In this document: positions 45,656 to 54,500 of the stretch, one piece after another
Layout: every line of letters starts with the position of its first letter
Numbering within the stretch: position 1 is the first letter of the stretch
Origin: Massospora cicadina
Lineage: Eukaryota > Entomophthoromycota > Entomophthoromycetes > Entomophthorales > Entomophthoraceae
NCBI GenBank assembly: GCA_022478985.1
Contig: JAKSZP010002665.1
Coordinates: 124,001-188,000 of the forward strand
Direction of reading: 5' to 3'
DNA length: 64,000 bases
Translations under genes and position numbers: made by a program
The notes under the pieces: generated by a model
What the model was told of the DNA's origin: nothing
Databases searched by the model: none
The model's input: the letters and a program-made list of their open reading frames with translations, nothing else

Positions 45656-46612
45656 TTTTATTATAACCTTCTTCACTATATGATCAGCAGCGTTGTTTCT
45701 TCATGTATATGCAAAACTTGCCAACTTTGTCAATACTCATGATGTTTCCATTCATTGGACCTTCAATACTGACTTATCAATGTGCAACAAGTCCATATTT
45801 CATTTCACATTTCTGCAACTGAAGCTTGAGTCTTTGTATCACTCAAAATTGGTAATTACTCGTTAGTCACCAGTTCTGTTAGATTGTTCTTATCATTTTT
45901 CTCTTAAAAACGATTTTTGCATTAGTTGCCATCTAAAACGTTTGATGCAAATCTACCGATGGATCTGGAAATGGTTTTCTTAATCACACAGATTATTATA
46001 ATAACATTAACTTCATCCAATATCATCTTGTATTGATGATTCTTATCACCAGCAATTTCTGCCTCTTTGATTGAATAGTATTGGGTCAAACGATTCCCTT
46101 CACTATCCTGGATCAATTGCTTCCTTTTTTGGCCTCATACTCTTCATTGGTATTGTAATCCAATACTCTGAATTGATTGCTTTCCATATCAACTCATCCA
46201 ATGTCTCACCTAGTGTCTCATCTAACACCTCACTCCTCATGACTATTTCAAGTGGACCCAATTTCAACCCAAGTTGGCCCTGCTGTTAATATTCATCTTA
46301 AATAGATATCTGGTGGAAAATGTTTTCTTGCAGCACTAGACAGTTCCATATCTAGGCTGCAAGTTCTTTTCCTGAATCTTAAGTATCTTCTTCAATTTGC
46401 TTCACTAGACGCTCCACATCTGAGCTGTTTAAAAGCACTTGAACTTGATCCACTTTGCATTCTGTCTTCAAAATTAAAATATTCTTGGGCTAAATCTCCT
46501 TTTTCTTTTTTCAATGACGTTACTTTTCAAGTAAACCATTGCCAAATTTGGAAACATCTTTGACTCTTTCTTTATATAATATCTTGATCTAGAGCATCCT
46601 ACTCAACTACAA
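45656..46612 (-). pseudogene. 5' region of element A, unassigned acidic protein
   Basis: Here gag is expected. The minus strand has LGPLEIVMRSEVLDETLGE, YSIKEAEIAGDKNHQYKMIL and DEVNV. The same fragments occur in B (LDETLDGALVEIGSNQ, SEIAGDEFINS). The conserved part is acidic and has neither capsid motif nor CCHC knuckle, and no DSG protease. Either a divergent Gag or a replaced region. Confidence 0.45.
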
Positions 46613-46630
46613 CCCCTGTAGTGAGCACCA
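46613..46630 (-). promoter_or_regulatory. Primer-binding site of element A
   Basis: TGGTGCTCACTACAGGGG on the element strand, 3 bases after the end of the 5' LTR. It is identical in B (52911-52928) and differs by one base in C (58074-58091). The tRNA is not identified; it is not the usual initiator-Met type (TGGTAGC...). Confidence 0.75.
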
Positions 46631-46633
46631 ATT

Positions 46634-47750
46634 ATTAAAAAATCTTGGGGCTTCACTTCTCGTTCACAGATATTAACCCTAAAATTGATAACTTGCACAG
46701 GTTTAATTTGTGCAATTCTAATATCTAATAATATATATGATTGATAATAGTATGAGGACTATTAACTGTAGGTGAATAGATCACTAATGTTTGGTCCAAT
46801 ACTTGACTAATACTCTTCCTCAAAATACTCTAGATGTCCTCAGTAGGTATATATTCCTTATCCACTCAACTTGATCCACGCTCAAATCCTAGTTTAAGGC
46901 CTTTCTTCTGGTGACACAAAGTCGGCAGCAATTTCCATCTCAGCTCAGCTTCTTCTCTTAGGATCCTTAATCCTTACTCTTTATCCTTCTAAAGAGTTCC
47001 AGTTAAAGTACAAAGCAATATTTATTTTGAAGATGAATAGAACTTATAATGGATTCTGCTAATTAATGTTTGCCTAATTATCCTGTTTTTCTTTGCTAAA
47101 TCATCGTTTTTGTTAAGTGAATTCTCAGGGGATTTTTTGAGGGAATTTGGCACCCAACCCTTGGTTGGCGTCTCAGCAATGAAATTTCAGCCGTTGCCAG
47201 TTAGTTTCCCTTTGTTGTCTCATCAGCAATGGTTCATCAATCCTGGTTAGGTTTCCATCATTGGGCATTTTGAGACATAAAATGGAAAGGGTCATAAAAC
47301 GTGTCCCTAACGTTTTCTACTTGATCCCAGCGAACAACTATACCTGACAAGCGACCTACTTAGGTAATAGGACTTGTTACCTATTAAGGCAGGCTGTAAA
47401 CATAATGATCAATTTGCTAGTTACAGGTAGATCACTTGCCTCACAACTTGCTCCTTAAATTCCCAATTGGTCTGTGATGAAACCTGACTGATCCCAATTA
47501 ATGCACCTGATAGTTAATCAACTATCAGATGCCCCCATTTTCATCAGCAACTCTGCCCAACTAGATCTTAAGCATTCACCCATATCAAATTTTTGACGGA
47601 TCTGAACCAGGCGAATTACATAAAATCCCCCAAACATAGTTACCCCAAAATCAGGGTCAATCAATATCCAATTCACCTCACATTAGGAAATTATCCACTA
47701 GCGATTCCTGGTAATCTAGCCGGCTGGGAATATGGGCAAAAATCCTAACA
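46634..47750 (-). repeat. LTR 2 (shared: 5' LTR of A, 3' LTR of B)
   Basis: 1117 bp, alignable with LTR 1 and LTR 3. Its left side abuts the PBS of A and its right side abuts the polypurine tract of B, so one LTR serves both units. Confidence 0.85.
47149..47172. other. Hairpin inside LTR 2
   Basis: GGCACCCAACCC-type stem with GTTGGCGTC; partly disrupted version of 39992-40015. Confidence 0.35.
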
Positions 47751-47766
47751 TATCCCCCTCTTGCCT
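47751..47766 (-). promoter_or_regulatory. Polypurine tract of element B
   Basis: AGGCAAGAGGGGGATA on the element strand, directly before the start of LTR 2 (TGTTAGG). Confidence 0.75.
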
Positions 47767-48307
47767 ATATTTCCAGCAAGAAAAGGACTGAGGCAGGAGA
47801 GAACTGCTTCAGACACTTTATCAAATACTTCATCTGCTCAAGTGGAGTACAATCACAAGTACTCAACGCTTCTTGTGATGACCTTCAGCATGTGGCTCTC
47901 CTCCTCTTTCTCCTTGCTACTGCCTACTCAGAGCACAGTCCTCATGACCTTCTTTCATGCTAGGCTGATTGATTTACTCATGATGATTTTAATCCTGGGA
48001 TCCAGTTTTCCTTTGTCAGGGCATATGATCTGCTGTCATATTCAGAATTCTTGGTCTAATGTCCTCAATTTCCTAATCTTCTCCACATCCTTGACAGGAG
48101 ATTATTACCATCGATGTTCATCTTGTGGCCCAATTAAGAATTCTCATTTATGTTCGCTCTTGTTATTTTTCTTCTCATAACCCCTTGGCTCATATCATTC
48201 TTAATTCTTCTCTGGAGAGCTTATCACATTAATTTTGAGATTAATCTCTATGAAATTGGAGCTTATTTGATTTCAAAATGCATAATGTCAACTATCATAT
48301 AAGTCTG

Positions 48308-48324
48308 ACATCCCCCTCTCATCC
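48308..48324 (-). promoter_or_regulatory. Second polypurine-like tract in element B
   Basis: GGATGAGAGGGGGATGT on the element strand, about 555 bp inside the true tract; same relative place as in A. Confidence 0.4.
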
Positions 48325-48331
48325 AGCTCAT

Positions 48332-49545
48332 ATGTCAAATTCCAATTCGCAGTACCAACAGCTTCTCAAAAGTTTATCTGATCAGGATCTTTGGCTCATC
48401 CAGCGGATGAGTCAGTCTATGCGATAGAACCTTTTCTATTGTCTTTCCAGGACTCATACTCCTATTCAAGTACCAGTGGCTAGTCCTTCTGTGGAATTAC
48501 CAGCAATGTTAACCAACCCCACTGAAACCAGGTTAGCAATTGTCTTAAACAACTTGCGGCCAATCCTTCCTCTTTCATTGATTCTAGAGTTAGATTTTGA
48601 GACTCTCCTGTATTTGGCTCCTTTTGCAGATACTCCTAACATCATCATCAAACCTCCTGAAGTAATTCCCTTTGCTCTTGATCGTTCATTCCTTGCTGGA
48701 TCAGACTTGCTTCTGGAGTTCCTCTTCCGACTTGGTCAATATTACAAGCCAGCTGTCTTGGCCACCAAACTCACCATCAGCAACAGCATACATTTCAAAC
48801 TCCCCTATGCAGAATTAAGGGCCTAAGTTACTGAGGCTCTATCCATAGCTCTGAATTCTTCTGATCTTGAAACATCCTAGATTAGGATATTGCATCTTAT
48901 GCTCTTCACTTTGATGGCTAAGTTCTTTGAAGTTGGGCCACAAATCTTTCAGCCTCTCCCAGTTTACAACGCTCTTTCTGCTTCAGCTTCCAAGAAGCTT
49001 GTAGTCATTGCTTGCAGGATGCCATTTACTCCATGCATGATTATATTGTTTCTGGATCATCCCTTCGGTATCTTTCAATGATGGCTTTTATAGGGGGCAT
49101 GATTCAGCAGCCCACATATAGTATCCCTTTTTCATTGCCAGCCCATATGTCTGGTGTTATTGATGAAGCCCATCGGCAAGTGCTCAAAACCAATTTTCCA
49201 GCTCTGGTACCATATCAGGATTACTCGGGGTTATTTACTGACTGCCTCTTCTTGTACTGTTTCTTCCCTCTCCGCTCTGGGGTTTCACAATTAGTTTCTT
49301 CTGACATTTCAATTTCCCTTCCCCTAGTCGCTTTCTTGCAGGGATCTGCATCCGCTCAAAGAACTTGGTTTCATTTAATTCTAGCCCTTGCTAGCATCCA
49401 ATCTTACATAGATTTTTATGTGTTATTTACTCCTACTTCAATCCATCCTCCCTCCCCCAGGAGCGACATAGACAAAATCATCCCTAAATTGAGGATAATC
49501 TATAAGAAAAACTATAAAAATATATTGGTTTTCTATGCAGTTTTT
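48332..49545 (+). pseudogene. Antisense gene of element B (unknown protein, opposite strand to pol)
   Basis: ATG at 48332: MSNSNSQYQQLLKSLSDQD. One stop after SQSMR, then an open stretch of 116 codons: VELPAMLTNPTETRLAIVLN, NLRPILPLSLILELDFETLL, RSFLAGSDLLLEFLFRLGQY, YKPAVLATKLTISNSIHFKL. A frameshift follows near 48870, then a further long open stretch from 49012: MHDYIVSGSSLRYLSMM, PAHMSGVIDEAHRQVLKTNF, RSDIDKIIPKLRIIYKKNY. Original length probably about 400 residues. Strongly Leu/Ser-rich, helical, ending basic. No known domain seen. Homologous to 41177-42350. Confidence 0.7.
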
Positions 49546-49594
49546 AATGATCTTTTTTTCCAATATTTTTATCAATCTTTTGTTTTTTTTTCTT

Positions 49595-49835
49595 TTTTTC
49601 CATGGGACTAAACCTTGTTTCAGTTCAACGGTCCATCTTTTTATTCTATTCCCCCAAACAGGATCCTAGGTATTCTTAAACCTACAAAATTTCTATAGTT
49701 CAGAGGTCTTACTTTTTAAGACTTAACGGTCTAGATTAGTTCAGAGGTCCGTTTTTAGGACTTGATCAAATTATTAGGATAAAACCAACTTAGTAGTTCA
49801 GCAGTCCTTCAGGAACTTTTTTTATTATTTTCTCC
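49595..49835. repeat. Pol-flanking repeat block, element B, downstream copy
   Basis: Equivalent of 42420-42670: GTTCAACGGTCC, GTTCAGAGGTCTTAC, GACTTAACGG, GTTCAGAGGTCC, AGTTCAGCAGTCC at about 50-bp spacing. Also matches 51780-52040. Confidence 0.6.
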
Positions 49836-49864
49836 TCGATCTATCACTTTAAATACTTAGCATG

Positions 49865-50840
49865 GACTCAATTTACTATCCTTTCATCCAAGAGGTTCTT
49901 GATGGAGTAGGCTTCTGTCGCCATCTTGGCGATGATCTCAAATAGACCTGACAACAATGCATCCAATTTGTTTCTTCTCCTGAAACCATGAATATCATAA
50001 TAGGCAACTCTTTCGCCTATTTGGTATTCAGATAAGGCCAGTCAATTCTTATCATATGTCATTCTCGCTCATATCCTTTTCTTCAAAGTAGTATTAAATG
50101 CTTGTGATTGTTTTGATCAGGATATTCATCTTTTGGTTCAGGTACTGTTCAGCACTCATCCCCATTGTTGGTTCCAGCAAAATATAAAATCAGCAGCAAC
50201 GCGGCCATCCTCCCATATAGATTCTCAAATGGCATCTTTCCCATCACCTTATGATGACTGATATTGTACAAAGATGTCACTGAACTCAGGTATTTCCCCA
50301 TGTGGAAGTTCTTCCTGTGACCAGCTTCCTTAGCGTCATGGCCAGCATTCCATCAATTTGTTCCACCAGTATGTTCATCTTGAGTCAATAAAGAACAGAC
50401 ATGACTCCTCAGATCCTCATTGCCTCATTTAACTTCAGGATAATATGAGATGTGAAATTTGTCCCATTGTTGCTCAGAAGGACCTATGGGAATCTATGTC
50501 GGTATACAACTTGATCTAGGTGAACTTCATAGTACTGGTAGCGCCTACTTTCACCAGGGCCTTCATCTTGACCCATCTTGTCAGATGATCAATCACAATT
50601 ATTAAATACTGAATCCCCCTGTGCTCATCATCAGCGGTCCCATCAAATCAATGGATACCATATGCCAAGCAAATCCAGGGCAGACCAGTCAGTATCCAGT
50701 CATACTCTTAAGTGGCTTGTGCAACTGGCACTCTACACAACAAGCTAGAAAGTTGGCAACACATAGTTGATTGACTTCCAGTAGTACTGACAAATATGTT
50801 CAGTCGTCTCTCTGGACTCTATATATGACAACTTATGAGT
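49865..50840 (-). pseudogene. Integrase of element B
   Basis: Colinear with the integrase of A but with many stops: core fragment VLLSNNGTNFTSHIILKLNE (catalytic Asp now Asn), NILVEQIDGMLAMTLRKLV (Glu kept), and a trace of the GPY/F module near 49870-49960. HHCC barely visible (50700-50790). Confidence 0.7.
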
Positions 50841-50989
50841 GGCTTAAAAGATAGATGATCTTTCCAACAGCTTTGGGAATAGTAACCACTTCCTATTAAT
50901 CATTTTAAAAACTCATCCATCCATAGTCTCAGTGTTTTCCATCGCTTTTCAAAGTGCACCTTGGATTTCTTAGGGCTCATTCCCAATTT

Positions 50990-51410
50990 CTCCGTTGAAC
51001 ATTCTCTGGAATAACTCATCCGCTTGCTGGTATACCATATGGACCATTGGTAGCCGCAATAAGCCATCCACGTTCTGATGAGAAGCCCCCACTTGGTGGA
51101 CAATTTCATAATTATAAGCCTGTAACTTCAATGACCATCAGGCCAGTCTTCCTTCTGGTTCTCGAAAATTGGGAAGCCAACACAATTAGGAGTGGTCCAT
51201 CACCACTTTGAAGTGCGTTCTGTGGATGTACACCTGAAACTGTTTACAAGCGTAAATGACCGCAAGGCATTCACGCTCTGTTATGGTGTAGTTCCTCTCA
51301 GCGGCTGAGAGTGTCTGGCTCACATACACCACCAGGTGTTCGTCCTCAAGTTCATCTACTTGGCTTAATATGGCATTAATCGCCATCAATGAAGCATCAG
51401 TTTATATAAT
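50990..51410 (-). pseudogene. RNase H of element B
   Basis: Open from 51389 to 51186: MAINAILSQVDELEDEHLVV, YVSQTLSAAERNYTITEREC (the ERE Glu box intact), LAVIYACKQFQVYIHRTHFK, VVMDHS. Better preserved than A at the second acidic motif. Further left, EIVHQVGASHQNVDGLLRLP corresponds to the ADALSR end. Confidence 0.82.
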
Positions 51411-51670
51411 AAATTCTTGATCAGATCTGGATATTACAAAATTGGATAATCTATTAGGTACTGGCGTAATTCATCTAAAGGTTTCTGTGCTTCTTCATTC
51501 CATACAAATCCTTACTTTGGATTTTTCAACAGATGGAATAAGGGCTTGGCGATTCTATCAAAATCCTGAATAATCTTCTATAGTATCCGCCCATTCCAAG
51601 GAAACTTGGACATCTCAGACACTCTTTAACACAGTCATTCATTCTATGGCTTTGATCTTCTAATAGATTG
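51411..51670 (-). pseudogene. Residual RT thumb of element B, deletion junction
   Basis: Only the C-terminal end of RT remains, aligned with 44256-44495 of A. At about 51665 the sequence jumps to the equivalent of 45300 of A, removing the catalytic palm. Confidence 0.65.
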
Positions 51671-51779
51671 ATACCCTCAGTAACCCATGCCGGCAATCAC
51701 ATCTCATCATAAGGTAAAGATCTTAGACCATAAAAATCACTATTTGATATTTTATTTCTTTTATATATTTTTTGTATCT

Positions 51780-52040
51780 TTCTTTTGCAAGGGTATTTTT
51801 AACCTACAAAAAGATTTAGAGATCCTTCTTTTCCCCTTCATCCAAATTGGTTCCTAGGTATATTCTGACCTATCAGTTATCATGGGTCAAAATCTTATCC
51901 TCTTAAGATTTAACCATTCATTTGGTTCAGTGGTCTTCTTTTTAGGACTTGACTAAAATCTTATTACATAACTATTTAATGGTTCAGATGTCCTCTGGGA
52001 ACATTGCACTTATTTCTCTTAGGTCCAATACTTCTGATTT
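51780..52040. repeat. Pol-flanking repeat block, element B, upstream copy
   Basis: Equivalent of 45400-45655: TTGGTTCCTAGGTATATTCTG, GGTTCAGTGGTC, GGACTTGACT, ATGGTTCAGATGTCCTCTGGGAAC. Confidence 0.6.
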
Positions 52041-52910
52041 TTTAGTATTGACCTTCTATACTACAAAACCAGCAGCACTGTTTCTTCATGTATAGGCAAC
52101 ACTTGCCGACTTTATCAATATTCTTAACTGTTTTGCATTCATTAGGCCTTCAATACCGACTAGTTATCCATCCAAAAGGTCCTAATTTCATCTAATATTT
52201 CAGCAACTGATGCTTGAATCTTTGTATCTAATTGTCAATTGTTCCATTTGATTGTTCATATTGTTTTTCTCCTAAAAACGATTTTTGGCCTTCATGGCCA
52301 TCCAAAACGTTGGAAATAAATCCACTGGTGGATCTTAAAAGATCCCTTAATGACACAGAGTAATATAATAACATTAACTTCATCCAATTTCATCTTGAAT
52401 TGATGAACTCGTCTCCAGCAATTTCTGATTTTTGATTTGATGTTATTGAGTCCAACAATTATCTCCACTATCTTGGATCAGTCATTTCCTGTTTTGACTT
52501 CATATCTTTATTGGTATGGCAATCCAATACTACTAATTGATTGCTTCCTATTTCAACCAATGCCCCATCTAGTGTTTCATCTAAACACTCACTCCTCAGG
52601 GCTATTTAAAGCGGACCCAATTTCACCTGAGTTGGCCCTTCTGTTCCTCTTTATCTCAGGTAGATGTCAGGTGGAACAGGCTTTCTTGCAGCACTAGACA
52701 GTTCCATATCTAGTGTGCATTTCCTTTTCCTGAATATTGAGTATCTCTAATTCGCTTCACTTGGAGCTCCATTTCTGAGCTAAACAAATGCAAATGAACG
52801 CGTTCCACTTTACGTTCTGTCTTAATTAATGTTACTTTCTTAGGTAACTTTTTGCGGAATTAGAAGCGTCTTCATATGACATCATGTTCTAATATCTTCT
52901 ACTCAACTAC
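52041..52910 (-). pseudogene. 5' region of element B, unassigned acidic protein
   Basis: Counterpart of 45656-46612: RKPVPPDIYLR, TQVKLGPL, LDETLDGALVEIGSNQLVVL, SEIAGDEFINS, SNVLDGHEGQKSFLGEKQY. No CCHC knuckle and no protease motif. Confidence 0.45.
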
Positions 52911-52928
52911 CCCCTGTAGTGAGCACCA
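52911..52928 (-). promoter_or_regulatory. Primer-binding site of element B
   Basis: TGGTGCTCACTACAGGGG on the element strand, 3 bases from LTR 3. Same as in A. Confidence 0.75.
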
Positions 52929-52931
52929 CTT

Positions 52932-54054
52932 TGTAAAAATTTTATTAGTGCTTTGATTATTCTTGGCCAATAACCCCTATAAACTTATTACTTGCACAGG
53001 TTTGGGTTTTGTGCAATTCTCTGCGGTGTATGATAGTAGTTGATATAGTTGTTGATAATAGTATGGTGACTATTATCTATAGTTGAATGGATGTATTAGA
53101 TTCTGGTCCAACGCTCAGCCAGTATTTCCTCTTAAATTGTTTATGATATCCTGATTAGGGATTCGTTCCCTTGTAATGCCTAACTTGATCTACTTTTAGA
53201 TCCCTGTTTATGGTTTATCTTGTTTGACACACAGTTGGCAGCAATCCATGATTTAATTCAGCTTCTTCTCTGGATCCCAGCTCTGATCCTTAATCTTTAT
53301 CTTAAAGAATCTCCTAATTATTGCACACAGCAATGAGATCATAAGCTAATAATCTAGTAAATTGATCTGATATTTAGATGTTTTTTTCTTAAACTCTCAT
53401 AATTTGTTATATTTTATTAGTGACTTCTTTAGGGAATTAATAGTAGGGAATTCGGTGACCAACCCTTGGTTAGCACCTCCTTGATGAAACAGCAGCCGTT
53501 ACCATTAGATTACCCATCCTCATCTCAGCAGCAATGGTCTTCCCCATCCTGGCTAGGATTCCATCATTGGAAATCCTTGAGACCTAAAACAGAAAGAGTC
53601 AGAAACTTGTCCCTAACGTTTTCCTCTCAATCCAAGCGAACCAACCATATTTGGCTAGCGACCTGCTTAGGCAATGGGACTTGTTACTCATTAAGGCAGG
53701 TCATGAACCAACTGATTGATTTGCTAGTTAAAGGCAGCATCACTCGCCACACAACTTACTACTTACATACCCAATTAGTCAGTGATGAAACCTGACCGAT
53801 CCCAATTGGTACAACTGATAGTTAATCACTATCAGATGCTCCTATTTCGTCAGCAACTCTTCCAGACGAGATCTTAAGCATTCATCTTGATTGATCCCCA
53901 ATGGATCTGACCAGGCGAATAAACTAAAATCCCCCAAACATAGTCACCCTGAAATCAGGGTCAACTGATATCCAATTCACCTCAGCTTAGTAAATTATCC
54001 CCTAGAGATCCCTAGTAATCTAGCTGGCTGGGAAGATGGGCAAAAATCCCAACA
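52932..54054 (-). repeat. LTR 3 (5' LTR of element B)
   Basis: 1123 bp, starting TGTAAAAAT and ending CCCAACA on the plus strand, like LTR 1. The right flank GCCGC does not match the left flank of LTR 1 (ATTAT). Confidence 0.85.
53454..53477. other. Hairpin inside LTR 3
   Basis: GGTG...CACC replaces the GGCG...CGCC base of the stem in LTR 1, so pairing is kept there although the inner stem is partly lost. Confidence 0.4.
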
Positions 54055-54486
54055 GCCGCTCAATGTTAGTGCAAGAAACCCAAGGAGCAAGCTACTTTTG
54101 TACAGGTGAAGGAGAAAGAAATCAGTCAAGAATTTTGAAAAGGGCCCGCAGTTAAACAAGGAACAATCTGACACCATGGACAATTTACTCTCACTATAGT
54201 GAATGATGGTATAGATATTTCTGGCCTATTTGTAGATTAAGAAACAACTGTCACTCTCTAATAGTTTGTTAATTTGAACGTGAATTCCAGACCTGATCCA
54301 AAGCAATGTGGTAAACCCATGAAATTATAAAAGAAGTGGCTCAACCATATGCTCATCAGCTAGCAAAATATTAGATCCACTGAGAGCCTAGAGGAATTAC
54401 TCAATAAGATATTAGATGAGGTGAACATATCTCTCCCTCTTAAAGTGATCAAGAAATCTTTCTCTAAATTTATCCATGCAATTAAT
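54055..54486 (+). pseudogene. Gag-PR linker of Ty3 relic D (left part)
   Basis: Plus-strand fragments KEQATFVQVKEKEISQEF, VNDGIDISGLF, NSRPDPKQCGKPMK, then LEELLNKILDEVNISLPLKV. The last resembles the linker of element G (SLEELVNKNSSYPVN). It is cut by H1 and resumes at 56314. Its left side is bounded by LTR 3, so the array A/B probably also interrupts it. Confidence 0.5.
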
Positions 54487-54500
54487 TATAATTTTTTAGC
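54487..54500. repeat. Target-site duplication of H1, left
   Basis: TATAATTTTTTAGC; pairs with 56301-56313 (TATAAGTTTTAGC), one base change and one indel. Confidence 0.6.

Larger units (their letters stand above)
39470..47750 (-). mobile_element. Ty3/gypsy element A (tandem array, left unit)
   Basis: Minus-strand LTR retrotransposon, right to left: 5' LTR (46634-47750), PBS, short unassigned region, RT, RNase H, IN, then an opposite-strand gene, polypurine tract, 3' LTR (39470-40599). LTRs begin TGTTGGG on the element strand; the left LTR ends TACA. The middle LTR is shared with element B. Pol is broken. No standard gag or protease domain is visible in the 1.3 kb between PBS and RT. Confidence 0.85.
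46634..54054 (-). mobile_element. Ty3/gypsy element B (tandem array, right unit)
   Basis: Same order as element A, but about 0.8 kb of RT is deleted (junction near 51665). The opposite-strand gene is better preserved than in A. It shares LTR 2 with A. More decayed in IN. Incapable of autonomous movement. Confidence 0.83.
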
